Shown: positions 34,528 through 43,341, numbered from the stretch's first letter. The stretch: DNA of 64,000 nt from an uncultured Bacilli bacterium (GCA_934086145.1 CAKOHV010000003.1:16360-80359), one strand, 5' to 3'. A program made the numbers and translations. The notes: a model not told the origin generated them from the letters alone.

Positions 34528-34536
34528 ATTATATCA
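34528..34536 (-). promoter_or_regulatory. Extended -10 promoter of the ABC operon
   Basis: TGATATAAT on the minus strand, 24 bases before the ATPase start. Confidence 0.68.
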
Positions 34537-34578
34537 TATTATGAAGGCTAATTCATTAAATATTAGGAAAAAATAAGC

Positions 34579-34607
34579 TTTACAAACTAGAAAAAAGAAG
34601 ATATAAT
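34579..34607 (+). promoter_or_regulatory. Sigma-A promoter of the alanine T-box operon
   Basis: TTTACA (34579-34584), 17-base spacer, TATAAT (34602-34607). Confidence 0.8.
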
Positions 34608-34613
34608 TTATTT

Positions 34614-34812
34614 GTTAAATTTTTATTAATCGTTGATGGAATAAAGAAACTTTATGAAATTTAAAGAGAGCTAATGTAGGTGGGAATTAGTAATGGATTA
34701 AAGATAAGAGCAGATTTCGGAGGTTAAGCGGTTAGTACCGTTATCATAATTAAGTTAAGTAAAGGATGGTACCGTGCTTTAAGCACTCCTTAAGTATCAT
34801 TCTTTTTTTTAG
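34614..34812 (+). promoter_or_regulatory. T-box leader (alanine-type) controlling the kinase gene and alaS
   Basis: tRNA-sensing riboswitch. Stem I landmarks AAAGAGAGC and the GTAGGTGGGAA loop; a specifier candidate GCA (Ala) at 34710-34712 in AAGAGCAGATTT; the T-box AGGATGGTACCGTG at 34764-34777 with TGGT complementary to an ACCA tRNA end. The terminator stem AAAGGATGGTAC (34761-34772) pairs 12 bp (some G-T) with GTATCATTCTTT (about 34794-34805), followed by T-run; uncharged tRNA-Ala would favour the antiterminator AAGGA/TCCTT. GCA specifier plus alaS downstream agree. Confidence 0.9.
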
Positions 34813-34822
34813 GAGATGATTT

Positions 34823-35347
34823 ATGAAAGTAATATTGATATCTGGCCATGCTGGTTGTGGAAAAAATCAAGTTGCATCATATATAGAAAAATATGTTGAT
34901 AAAACAATTGTTACGGGTTTTTCAAAGTATATAAAATTACTAGCTAGAGAGATGACTTCTTGGAATGGAAGTGAAGAAGAAAAGCCGCGAACGTTCTTAC
35001 AGACAATGGGGGATAAATTTCGTGCGATAGATAAAGATATTTTAGTTAAGAGAATGTTAGAAGATACGATAATTTATAAAGAATATTATAATTGTGTAGT
35101 AATTAGTGATGTAAGATTGAAAGAGGAAATAAATTATTTTAAAGAACATAGTAAGGATGATGTGATAACAATTCGAGTTAATTGTCAGACGAATGGTCGA
35201 CGAAAGTTAACTAAGGAAGAACAAGAGCATCAGACCGAGAAAGATTTAGATAATTATAATTCTTTTGATTATGTTATAAATAATAATTATGATGAAAATT
35301 TAGAAAAAGAAGTAATAAAAATAATTGAAAAGGAGAATTTAAAATGA
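34823..35347 (+). CDS. P-loop deoxynucleoside monophosphate kinase-like protein
   Basis: 174 aa cytoplasmic P-loop protein: Walker A ISGHAGCGKNQVA at the N-terminus, GFSKYIKLLAREM, then FLQTMGDKFRAIDKDILVKRM, SDVRLKEEINYFKE and NCQTNGRRKLTKEEQEHQTEKDLD. This resembles phage/bacterial dNMP kinases (T4 gp1-like) and other adenylate-kinase-fold enzymes; the exact substrate is not certain. It lies within the T-box operon and overlaps alaS by four bases (ATGA), so its expression follows alanine-tRNA charging. Confidence 0.65.
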   Translation: MKVILISGHAGCGKNQVASYIEKYVDKTIVTGFSKYIKLLAREMTSWNGSEEEKPRTFLQTMGDKFRAIDKDILVKRMLEDTIIYKEYYNCVVISDVRLKEEINYFKEHSKDDVITIRVNCQTNGRRKLTKEEQEHQTEKDLDNYNSFDYVINNNYDENLEKEVIKIIEKENLK

Positions 35348-37101
35348 ATTTAAAAGATTTATATATTAATTTTTTTGTAAGTAAAGGACATAAACAAATT
35401 CCTAGTGCTCCAGTAGTACCAGAAAATGATCCATCAGTTTTGTTTAATACAGCAGGAATGCAACCGTTAATTCCTTATTTGATGGGACAAACTCATCCTT
35501 ATGGGACAAGATTATGTGATTATCAAAAATGTGTTAGAACAAACGATTTAGAGGAGGTTGGCGATGTAACTCATCATACTTTCTTTGAAATGTTAGGTAA
35601 TTGGAGTTTAGGTGATTACTTTAAAGAAGAAAGTATTTCATGGAGTTTTGAATTTTTAACAGATGTTTTAAAAATACCAGTAGAACGTTTGGCAGTAACT
35701 GTTTTTGCGGGGAATGACTTAATTCCTTTTGATCAAGTAAGCCATGATAAATGGTTAAGTTTAGGTATTAAAGAAGAGCGTATTGCAAGAACTGTTGATG
35801 ATAATTTCTGGATTGCTGGCGAAGCTGGCCCTTGTGGACCAGATACAGAGATCTTCTATTTTAGAAGTGAAGATGAAATACCAACTTCTTTTGATCCAGA
35901 GGATAATAGATGGGTTGAAATTTGGAATAATGTTTTTATGCAATTTAATAAAGATTTAAATGGTCAAATTACGGAATTACCTAAGAAAAATGTTGATACC
36001 GGTATGGGTGTTGAAAGAACAACGGCTATCTTAGAAGGAGTTAATGATAATTATTTATCAAGTATCTGGAAAGATGTTATTGACTTAATTAGTAAGATTT
36101 CTAAGATGCCTTACGAGGGTAATGAAAAGAGTATGCGTATTATTGCAGATCATATAAGAACAGCTGTATTTATTGCTGCCGATCCAGCTGGTATTAAACC
36201 AAGTAATACTGATCAAGGTTATATTTTACGTCGTTTAATTAGAAGAGCAATTCGCCATGCTAAGTCTTTGAATATTGAAATAAATAGTGATTGGGATGAA
36301 CAAATTGCTTCATTGATTTTAGATAAGTATGAAAATTATTACGTTGAATTAAAAGAAAATAGACAAGTAGTTTTGGATGTTTTACGTAATGAAAAAGAAA
36401 GATTTAGTAAGACTCTAGAAAAAGGTTTACGTGAATTTGCTAAAGTTGTTGATAATAATCCAGAAATTAGTGGCGAAATGGCATTCCATTTGTTTGATAC
36501 TTATGGTTTTCCAATTGAATTAACTGTTGAATTAGCTAATGAAAGAGGTCTTAAGGTTGATGAAGATGGTTTTAAAGAAAGATTTAAAGCTCATCAAGAA
36601 TTATCACGTACTGCCTCAGCTGGTAAGTTTAAAGGTGGTTTAGCTGGAAATAGTGAAATTGAAACAAGATATCATACATGTACACATTTATTAAATGCGG
36701 CTTTAAAGGCTGTTGTTAGTAGTGATGTTCATCAAAAAGGCTCTAATATAACTGATGAGAGAATGCGTTTTGACTTTAGTTGTGATCATAAATTAAGTGA
36801 TGATGAAAAGAAAAAAGTTGAAGATTTAGTAAATGAATGGATTATGGCAGGGCTAGATGTAACTGTTAAAGAAATGCTTAAACAAGAAGCAATTGATTCC
36901 GGAGCTGAATGTATGTTTATTGAAAAATATCCGGATATTGTTACAGTTTATGAAATAGGTAATGATGAATATGGTATTGTTTCTAAAGAATTATGCGGTG
37001 GACCACATGTTAAGAAGACTAGTGAATTAGGACACTTTAAGATAAAGAAGGAAGAGGCAAGTTCTGCCGGTGTCAGAAGAATTAAAGGAATACTTGAATA
37101 G
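35344..37101 (+). CDS. alaS: Alanyl-tRNA synthetase, short form without C-Ala domain
   Basis: Charges tRNA-Ala. 585 aa against the usual 860-880. The class II aminoacylation core (FNTAGMQPLIPYLMG, TFFEMLGNWSLGDYF, GPCGPDTEIFY), tRNA-recognition region and editing domain are present: HTCTH near 444-448 and CGGPHV near 551 supply the HxxxH and CxxxH zinc ligands. The protein ends at SSAGVRRIKGILE, so the DHHA1 and C-Ala parts are missing. The clean end, stop codon and full operon position suggest a genuine short form, not a frameshift; no continuation in another frame is apparent. The ATGA overlap with the kinase gene couples translation. Confidence 0.93.
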   Translation: MNLKDLYINFFVSKGHKQIPSAPVVPENDPSVLFNTAGMQPLIPYLMGQTHPYGTRLCDYQKCVRTNDLEEVGDVTHHTFFEMLGNWSLGDYFKEESISWSFEFLTDVLKIPVERLAVTVFAGNDLIPFDQVSHDKWLSLGIKEERIARTVDDNFWIAGEAGPCGPDTEIFYFRSEDEIPTSFDPEDNRWVEIWNNVFMQFNKDLNGQITELPKKNVDTGMGVERTTAILEGVNDNYLSSIWKDVIDLISKISKMPYEGNEKSMRIIADHIRTAVFIAADPAGIKPSNTDQGYILRRLIRRAIRHAKSLNIEINSDWDEQIASLILDKYENYYVELKENRQVVLDVLRNEKERFSKTLEKGLREFAKVVDNNPEISGEMAFHLFDTYGFPIELTVELANERGLKVDEDGFKERFKAHQELSRTASAGKFKGGLAGNSEIETRYHTCTHLLNAALKAVVSSDVHQKGSNITDERMRFDFSCDHKLSDDEKKKVEDLVNEWIMAGLDVTVKEMLKQEAIDSGAECMFIEKYPDIVTVYEIGNDEYGIVSKELCGGPHVKKTSELGHFKIKKEEASSAGVRRIKGILE

Positions 37102-37156
37102 TATTTCTTTTTTTAATTCTTTTTAATAATGTTTAATAAAATATTTTATGAAGTAG

Positions 37157-37165
37157 TGTTATAAT
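37157..37165 (+). promoter_or_regulatory. Extended -10 promoter
   Basis: TGTTATAAT, 21 bases before the ATG at 37187. Confidence 0.68.
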
Positions 37166-37186
37166 TTGTTAGCAAGGAGATGTATT

Positions 37187-37828
37187 ATGAGTAAGATTAG
37201 TATTCCCAAATATAGTTTAGCGGAAGAGTTAATTAATTCGATTAGTCATGGTATTGGGGCGGCTTTAAGTATTGTGGCATTAGTTTTTATTATTTTAAGA
37301 GCCCATAGTGCAGTAGGAGTTGCCACTGGCGTAATTTACTGTGTTATTATGTTTTTACTTTATGTAATTTCTTGTATTTATCATGCGTTAAGTCCAAAAT
37401 TACTTGGTAAAAAGGTCTTAAGGGTTATTGATCATTGTAATGTAATGTTAATGGTAGCAGGAACTTATACCCCAATATGTTTAGCGATGATTGGGGGCTT
37501 AAAAGGTTTAATAATGTTTTTAATAGTATGGATTGTTACTATAATTGCTGTAGTTTTTAATTCTATTGATGTTGATAAATACCAAGTAGTAAGTGTTGTT
37601 TGTAATTTAGTCTTAGGTTGGGCAGCCTTGTTTTTAATCAAAGATATTATAGCTATAGGTTCAATGAAAGCAATGTATTTATTAGTTGGTGGAGGCGTTG
37701 TTTATTCTTTAGGGGCTATTTTATATGGTCTTGGTTCTAAGAAAAAGTATATGCATTCTATTTTTCATTTCTTTGTCTTAGCGGCGAGCTTTTTACATTT
37801 TTGTTTAATATATTTGTATGTTGTTTAA
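37187..37828 (+). CDS. Hemolysin III family protein (PAQR-like)
   Basis: 213 aa, seven predicted helices, PAQR/hemolysin III family. Signature blocks: EELINSISHGIGAALSIVAL at the N-terminus, SCIYHALSPK near residue 68, RVIDHCNVMLMVAGTYTPI, and the C-terminal FHFFVLAASFLHF with conserved histidines that could bind zinc. Family roles include membrane lipid homeostasis; haemolysis is only a historical name. ATG 37187 with AAGGAGA eight bases upstream; the TTG at 37166 is excluded by the promoter. Terminator at 37827. Confidence 0.92.
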   Translation: MSKISIPKYSLAEELINSISHGIGAALSIVALVFIILRAHSAVGVATGVIYCVIMFLLYVISCIYHALSPKLLGKKVLRVIDHCNVMLMVAGTYTPICLAMIGGLKGLIMFLIVWIVTIIAVVFNSIDVDKYQVVSVVCNLVLGWAALFLIKDIIAIGSMKAMYLLVGGGVVYSLGAILYGLGSKKKYMHSIFHFFVLAASFLHFCLIYLYVV

Positions 37829-37854
37829 ATCGTTTATTATAACGATTTTTTTTT
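37827..37854 (+). terminator. Terminator after the hemolysin III gene
   Basis: AAATCGTT (37827-37834), loop TATTAT, AACGATTT (37841-37848), T-run. Confidence 0.82.
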
Positions 37855-37916
37855 GACTTATTTTAAAGGAAAGAAGGAGTTAATAGTTAATATATAGAGT
37901 GAAGGGAGTGAAAAAG

Positions 37917-39440
37917 ATGAAAAAAATATTAGGTGGTTTAATAATAATGTGCTTTGTACTAATGGCATGGGAGGTTAAAGCCTTTGATTTTAAGGAAGGA
38001 ACATTTTTAACCGGGGAGTACATTAATAAAGTAAAAGATGGTAAAACTTATTATATGACAGTTCAATATATTTATCGTGATGATGGTCAAGCGATGTATT
38101 GTTTAGAACCATTTGAAAAGTTTTTAACGGGAAGTGGTTATATTGGATATAATTTTAATTATGAAAATGTAACTGGTTTATCAAAGGAACAAATTAGAAG
38201 AATAGAGTTACTAGCCTATTATGGTTATAATTATGATAATCGAACTGATAGTAAATGGTATGCTATAACACAATATTTGATTTGGAAAACAGTGACAACT
38301 GATGATATTTATTTTACTGATAAATTAAATGGGAAAAGAATTAATAAGTATGAGCAGGAAATAAGCGAGTTAGAGCGAGATATTGCTAATAATGAAATAA
38401 GACCATCATTGGTTGGTAGGGAAGTAACCGTAAATTATGGTGATGATATCATCTTAGAAGATACTAATAAAGTACTAGATAATTATCAAGTTTTGGGTGT
38501 GACAAATTATGATTACCAAAAAGAGGGAAATACCTTTAAGGTAAAGAATATTTTACAAAGTGGGAGAATTACTTTTAAAAGAAAACATTCGTTGTATAGT
38601 TCTAATAGTTTTGTTTATATTAATAGTAATAGTCAAAATTTATTTGCCCCAGGAAAACCGCGTGAGCCAGAGTTATATTTGAAATTTAATGTAACAGCTG
38701 GGGATGTTGAACTTAATATATTAGATGATGATTCAGTTTATTCAATTGCTAAAGATTTTTCTAATACTTGTTATGGTCTTTATAATTTGCAAAATGAACT
38801 TATTGATAAAGTTTGTACTGAGCATTCTTTGAAGTATAAGAGTAATTTGCTTAAGTACGGAGTTTATTATGTAAAACAGCTTAGTGTTGGTAAAGGTTAT
38901 GAAAAAGATGATAAGATCTATAGTTTTGAAATTAATGCTAGAAATGAACATATTATATTGGAACTACAAAATAAACTAATTAGAAATACTGTTAAAATAA
39001 ATAAGAAATATTGTCAAAAAGAAGTTTGTTCTTTTGAAGAAAAAGCTAAGTTTAATATTTATGATGAAAAGGATAATTTAGTTAATAGTATTGAAACAGA
39101 TAAAAATGGGAACGGTTCTTTAGAATTGGGCTATGGAAAATATTATGGGGTTCAAGTCCATGGAAAAGAAGGTTATGAATATGTTGATGATTTTTCCTTT
39201 GCTATTTTAAATGGAACTGATGAACTTAATTATGGTTTTGTTGATAAAGTAAAAGTAACAGAGAATCGTGATAAGGATGAAGGGAAGAGCGAAGATAAAA
39301 ATAATGATGAAAGTGATGATATTCAAGAGTTAATGCCACCGGAAACAGGGATTACAGATGTCCCATCTTTGAAAAAAATATTTGGTGAATTTTTCCGTAA
39401 AATGTTAAGTTTAATACCATTTTTAGGGAAAAAATGCTGA
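37917..39440 (+). CDS. Secreted thioester-domain (TED/TQXA) surface protein with Cna_B-like domains
   Basis: 507 aa. Signal peptide KKILGGLIIMCFVLMAWEVKA. Thioester domain: Cys in MYCLEPFEKFL near residue 64 and Gln in ITQYLIWKTV near 120, the pair that forms the internal thioester used to bind host amines. Two SpaA/Cna_B-like beta domains follow (about 260-350 and 355-445). A Pro/Glu stretch leads to LMPPETGI, an LPxTG-like sorting motif (PPETG), but the 29 residues after it are amphipathic (LKKIFGEFFRKMLSLIPFLGKKC), not a hydrophobic stop-transfer, so wall sorting is uncertain. ATG 37917 with GGGAGTG at 37904. Probably an adhesin. Confidence 0.82.
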   Translation: MKKILGGLIIMCFVLMAWEVKAFDFKEGTFLTGEYINKVKDGKTYYMTVQYIYRDDGQAMYCLEPFEKFLTGSGYIGYNFNYENVTGLSKEQIRRIELLAYYGYNYDNRTDSKWYAITQYLIWKTVTTDDIYFTDKLNGKRINKYEQEISELERDIANNEIRPSLVGREVTVNYGDDIILEDTNKVLDNYQVLGVTNYDYQKEGNTFKVKNILQSGRITFKRKHSLYSSNSFVYINSNSQNLFAPGKPREPELYLKFNVTAGDVELNILDDDSVYSIAKDFSNTCYGLYNLQNELIDKVCTEHSLKYKSNLLKYGVYYVKQLSVGKGYEKDDKIYSFEINARNEHIILELQNKLIRNTVKINKKYCQKEVCSFEEKAKFNIYDEKDNLVNSIETDKNGNGSLELGYGKYYGVQVHGKEGYEYVDDFSFAILNGTDELNYGFVDKVKVTENRDKDEGKSEDKNNDESDDIQELMPPETGITDVPSLKKIFGEFFRKMLSLIPFLGKKC

Positions 39441-39447
39441 TTTTCGT

Positions 39448-39475
39448 AAAAAAATGTACTTTTTTACATTTTTTT
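39448..39475 (+). terminator. Terminator after the thioester protein gene
   Basis: AAAAAAATGTA (39448-39458) with TACATTTTTTT (39465-39475); loop of six. Confidence 0.82.
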
Positions 39476-39504
39476 GCGTTATAAAAAAAGGAAATAAGGG
39501 AGTT

Positions 39505-39522
39505 TGGTACAATATATATAAT
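39505..39522 (+). promoter_or_regulatory. Probable -10 region of the dnaG-sigA-trmK operon
   Basis: Two overlapping candidates: extended TGGTACAAT (39505-39513) and TATAAT (39517-39522), just before AGAGGGTGAT and the dnaG ATG at 39537. Confidence 0.5.
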
Positions 39523-39536
39523 TAGAGGGTGATTTT

Positions 39537-41300
39537 ATGGCTTTTGTAACTGATACGGAAATAAATGATATAAGAGCCAAAGCGAATATTGTAGACATAA
39601 TAGGGGGATATATTCCACTTACCCAACGTGGGAAAAACTATTTATGTGTTTGCCCTTTTCATGATGATCATTCACCAAGTATGAGTGTTTCAGCAGAAAA
39701 ACAAATTTATAAATGTTTTTCTTGTGGAGAGACCGGCAATGTTTTTACTTTCGTTTCCAAATATGAAGGGGTTTCTTTTATTGAAGCAGTTGCTATCGTT
39801 GCTTCGAAGTGTGGCTTAAAGTTATCCGAAACAACTTTTAATAATAATTATGCTGATGCTAATAAGACGGAACATGAAATAATGGAATTGGCTGAAAAGT
39901 TCTTTCAAAACAATTTAAAGACTAGTTTTGGCGAACCAGCCATGGCTTACTTGAAAAATAGAGGCATAACTGATGAAATTATTAAAGACTTTGGAATTGG
40001 TTTAAGTTTGGATAAGAGTGATGCTTTAACAACTTTGTTACTTAAGAAAAACTATACTAAAGAGCAACTTCTTGAATTAGGGTTGATAAATGAAGTAAAC
40101 GGCAATATATATGATACTTTTTCAAGACGTATTACTTTTCCTTTATATGATAAAGATGGACACATTGTTGGCTTTAGTGCACGAATTTATCGAGGCGAAA
40201 AAGATACATCAAAATATATCAATTCACGGGAAACAAAACTTTTCAAAAAAGGAGAAACATTGTATAATTATCATCAAGCCCGTGAAGTTGCCAAACGTGA
40301 AAAGGCAATAATTGTTGTCGAGGGGTTCATGGATGCAATTAGACTTAGTAATGAAGGAGTGAAAAATGTTGTAGCCTTGCAAGGAACAGCTATGACGAAA
40401 AATCAAATTGAATTACTAAAAAAATTGCGAGTTAAAGTGATTCTTTGCCTAGATAACGATAATGCCGGTTTATTAGCAACTGTTAATAATGGAGAAATGC
40501 TTGTAAAAGAGGGGGGGTTAGTCTTTGTTATAAGACTTAGTGGTCAAAAAGATCCAGATGAATATATTTTAGCAAATGGAATTCAAGCATTCTTAGATAA
40601 TTTAAAAAAGCCGTTATCATTCTTTGAATTTAAAATTAATTATTTAAAAAATGGTAAAGACTTAAGTAATTCACTTGATTTAGCACAATACATTAATGAT
40701 GTCTTAAAAGATCTTAGTACAAGTAATGATGAAATTTTAAGAGAAATAACCCTAAATAAAATTAGTCAGGATTACAATTTATCACTAGATGTTTTAAAAA
40801 CTAAGTTAAGTGAATTAAAACCCGCTCCAACAGGAATGTTGGAAGAAAAAAAAGATGTTGTGAAAAAAGAAAAGAAGGATGCTTATGTAATAGGGGCAGA
40901 GCAAATTTTATACTTTATGATGAATGGAGAAAAATACATTAGAGAGTATCAAAAGAAATTGGGCTTTTTTCCAACAGAAATTTATCGCGAGACAGCCAAT
41001 GAAATTCTTTATTATTTTGAAAGCAATAAAACAATAAATGTAGCTGATTTTATTACTTATGTTTCAAATAAAGAAAATTTGAAAGATGAAGTAACAAAGA
41101 TTGTTAATTCAGCAATTGATGGGGAAGAGTTAACAATTGAAGCTATGGACGAATATATAGACGTCGTTAATAAACTATTAGTTAATAGGGAAATAAAACG
41201 ATTAAAGCAACAAATGAAGGACGAACTTGATGTTGATAAAAAAATGAAAATAGCTATAAAAATAGCAGATTTGAAAAGAGGAAGTGTGGATAATGGTTGA
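39537..41300 (+). CDS. dnaG: DNA primase
   Basis: Synthesises RNA primers at the replication fork. 587 aa: CHC2 zinc finger (CVCPFHDDHSPSMSVS ... CFSCGETGN), then the TOPRIM catalytic core (VVEGFMDAIRLSNEG near residue 260, LCLDNDNAGLLAT, KDPDEYI), and a C-terminal helicase-interaction region from about 440. First gene of a conserved block with rpoD and trmK; its last 8 bases overlap the start of rpoD. Confidence 0.96.
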   Translation: MAFVTDTEINDIRAKANIVDIIGGYIPLTQRGKNYLCVCPFHDDHSPSMSVSAEKQIYKCFSCGETGNVFTFVSKYEGVSFIEAVAIVASKCGLKLSETTFNNNYADANKTEHEIMELAEKFFQNNLKTSFGEPAMAYLKNRGITDEIIKDFGIGLSLDKSDALTTLLLKKNYTKEQLLELGLINEVNGNIYDTFSRRITFPLYDKDGHIVGFSARIYRGEKDTSKYINSRETKLFKKGETLYNYHQAREVAKREKAIIVVEGFMDAIRLSNEGVKNVVALQGTAMTKNQIELLKKLRVKVILCLDNDNAGLLATVNNGEMLVKEGGLVFVIRLSGQKDPDEYILANGIQAFLDNLKKPLSFFEFKINYLKNGKDLSNSLDLAQYINDVLKDLSTSNDEILREITLNKISQDYNLSLDVLKTKLSELKPAPTGMLEEKKDVVKKEKKDAYVIGAEQILYFMMNGEKYIREYQKKLGFFPTEIYRETANEILYYFESNKTINVADFITYVSNKENLKDEVTKIVNSAIDGEELTIEAMDEYIDVVNKLLVNREIKRLKQQMKDELDVDKKMKIAIKIADLKRGSVDNG

Positions 41301-42387
41301 GATTAAAAGTTTTGAAGAACGAAAAAAATCTTTAATTGAATTAGGAAAAAAGAATGGCTTTTTAACATTTGAGCAATTAGCTGATGCTTTAAAAGGCTTA
41401 GAAATAGATAATGATTCTTTGGATGATTTATATAATTGTTTTATGGAAAACAATATCGAAGTTGTAAGTGACGAAGTTGGGGAAGACGGAGATGCTGGTA
41501 AGGGTGAAGAAGAAGAAAATTTAGTTTTAACTGATGAAGAAATTACTAAAGATATTAATATAAATGATCCTGTTAGAATGTATTTAAAAGAGATTGGACG
41601 TATTAGTTTGTTAAGTCCAGATGAAGAGGCTGAATTATCACTTCGTATTGCTAATGGTGATGAGTCAGCTAAGAATATTTTAGCGGAATCTAACTTACGT
41701 TTAGTTGTTTCAATAGCTAAACGTTATGTTGGTAGAGGATTATTGTTCTTAGATTTAATTCAAGAAGGTAATATAGGGTTAATGAAGGCTGTTGAAAAGT
41801 TCGACTATGATAAAGGATATAAATTTAGTACTTATGCAACATGGTGGATCAGACAAGCTATTACGAGAGCTTTAGCTGATCAAGCTAGAACAATTAGAGT
41901 TCCTGTTCATATGGTTGAAACAATTAATAAAATGGCTCGTATTCAAAGACAAATGACTTTGGAATTAAATAGAGAACCTTCTGAAGAAGAATTAGCCAAT
42001 AAAATGGGTATTACAGTTGATAAAGTTAGAGAAGTTATGAAAATTAGTCAGGACCCAGTTTCATTAGAAACACCAATCGGTGAAGAAGATGATTCACATT
42101 TAGGCGATTTTATCAAAGATGAAAGAAGTATGAGTCCAGAAGAATATGCAACTAATGAAATCTTAAAAGAAGAAATAAAAAATGTTTTACTTACTTTACA
42201 GGAAAGAGAACAAGAAGTTTTGGAATTAAGATTTGGTTTAGTTGATGGAACAAGCCATACTTTGGAAGAAGTAGGAAAAAAATTCAATGTAACACGTGAA
42301 CGTATAAGACAAATTGAAGCAAAAGCATTAAGAAAATTACGTCATCCATCAAGAGCCAAAAAACTTAAGGATTTCTTGAATGATTAA
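41293..42387 (+). CDS. rpoD: Primary sigma factor RpoD/SigA
   Basis: Housekeeping sigma-70 of 364 aa. Region 1.1-like acidic N-terminus; region 1.2-2 with DPVRMYLKEIGRISLLS, NLRLVVSIAKRYVGRGL, LDLIQEGNIGLMKAVEKFDY, KGYKFSTYATWWIRQAITRA (2.3-2.4); region 3; region 4 with EVGKKFNVTRERIRQIEAKALRKLR. ATG 41293 overlaps dnaG; the GTG at 41284 is inside the AGAGGAAGTG ribosome site. Its preference may explain the many extended -10 promoters in this window. Its stop overlaps the start of trmK. Confidence 0.96.
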   Translation: MVEIKSFEERKKSLIELGKKNGFLTFEQLADALKGLEIDNDSLDDLYNCFMENNIEVVSDEVGEDGDAGKGEEEENLVLTDEEITKDININDPVRMYLKEIGRISLLSPDEEAELSLRIANGDESAKNILAESNLRLVVSIAKRYVGRGLLFLDLIQEGNIGLMKAVEKFDYDKGYKFSTYATWWIRQAITRALADQARTIRVPVHMVETINKMARIQRQMTLELNREPSEEELANKMGITVDKVREVMKISQDPVSLETPIGEEDDSHLGDFIKDERSMSPEEYATNEILKEEIKNVLLTLQEREQEVLELRFGLVDGTSHTLEEVGKKFNVTRERIRQIEAKALRKLRHPSRAKKLKDFLND

Positions 42388-43024
42388 ATTATCTTTAAGA
42401 TTACTAAGTGTTGCTAACTTTATTGAGGTTAATGACGCATTAGTAGATGTTGGGTGTGATCATGGTTACTTAAGTATTTATTTGAAACAAAACAATTTAT
42501 GTCAAAAAGTTATTGCGACAGATATTAATCAGAGTGCTTTAGATAATGCTATTTATAATATTAAAAGAAATAATTTAGAAATTGAGACAGTTTTAAGTGA
42601 TGGCTTAAAGGAAGTTGATTTAAGTAAGATAAATACACTAGTAATTACGGGAATGGGGACGACAACTATCCTACATATTTTGAAAGAAGCCGATTTGACA
42701 GGGATAGACAAAATAATTATTCAGTCCAACAATGATCATGTCCTTTTAAGAGAAAAAATGAATCAATTTGGTTATTACTTAGCTGATGATGAGGCGGTTT
42801 TTGACAAAAATATTTGGTATGTAACTATGAAATTTGTTGCATCAGCTAAAAAAAATAGTAAAGATGAAATAAATTTTGGCTATTTAAAGAATTCCTTATA
42901 TTGTGAATATTTAGTTAAAAAATATAAGGAAATTTTAACCAAAATTCCCGATTATTTAAATGAAGAAAAAAAAGAATATTTAGAAAAAATTAAATATATA
43001 GAAGAAATTTTGCAGTCAAAATAA
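42380..43024 (+). CDS. trmK: tRNA (adenine-22-N1)-methyltransferase TrmK
   Basis: 214 aa SAM-dependent methyltransferase acting on A22 of bacterial tRNAs. Motifs: LVDVGCDHGYLSIYL (SAM binding) near residue 22, IATDINQSALDNA, ITGMGTTTILHIL and IIQSNNDHVLLREKM. Conserved third gene after dnaG-sigA in Bacillota, 8-base overlap with sigA. The helical C-terminal end (LVKKYKEILTKIP) is typical. Confidence 0.93.
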   Translation: MIKLSLRLLSVANFIEVNDALVDVGCDHGYLSIYLKQNNLCQKVIATDINQSALDNAIYNIKRNNLEIETVLSDGLKEVDLSKINTLVITGMGTTTILHILKEADLTGIDKIIIQSNNDHVLLREKMNQFGYYLADDEAVFDKNIWYVTMKFVASAKKNSKDEINFGYLKNSLYCEYLVKKYKEILTKIPDYLNEEKKEYLEKIKYIEEILQSK

Positions 43025-43050
43025 GCATATTTATCGGATATGCTTATTTT
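43019..43050. terminator. Bidirectional terminator after trmK
   Basis: AAATAAGCATAT (43019-43030), loop TTATCGG, ATATGCTTATTT (43038-43049). Also usable by the convergent small gene at 43051. Confidence 0.82.
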
Positions 43051-43290
43051 TTACTGGAAAAAAGTGGGTCCGCCATTATTGTTGATTACTTTAATGGTTG
43101 ACACATCTTGAGGGGGGAGACTTTTTATTTTATTAAGTTTATTGTTGATAGTTTGTAAAGAAGACTTCAAATCATTTTTTTTACTTATTATGGGCTTGAT
43201 TTGCGTATATAAAGGAAGAAGTTGGTTGGCAATGCTTAATGTTTTAGAAAGACCAGTAATTATTTTTACTAATGATAAACCATTGTTCAT
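43051..43290 (-). CDS. Small protein ending in GGPTFFQ (possible YqfQ/VrrA relict)
   Basis: 79 aa, minus strand: a short helical N-terminus (LSLVKIITGLSKTLSIANQ), a linker, a helical stretch (LKSSLQTINNKLNKIKS) and the distinctive end NNNGGPTFFQ. It has GAGGT eight bases before its ATG and a TATAAT box on the minus strand at 43308-43313, so it is a real gene. In Bacillus, yqfQ lies close to the sigA-trmK block and encodes a protein of related style; that link is suggestive, not shown. Function unknown. Confidence 0.62.
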   Translation of the reverse strand: MNNGLSLVKIITGLSKTLSIANQLLPLYTQIKPIISKKNDLKSSLQTINNKLNKIKSLPPQDVSTIKVINNNGGPTFFQ

Positions 43291-43341
43291 ATAAAATACC
43301 TCAATTTATTATATGTTTTTACTTAACTTTTATTAAAATTA

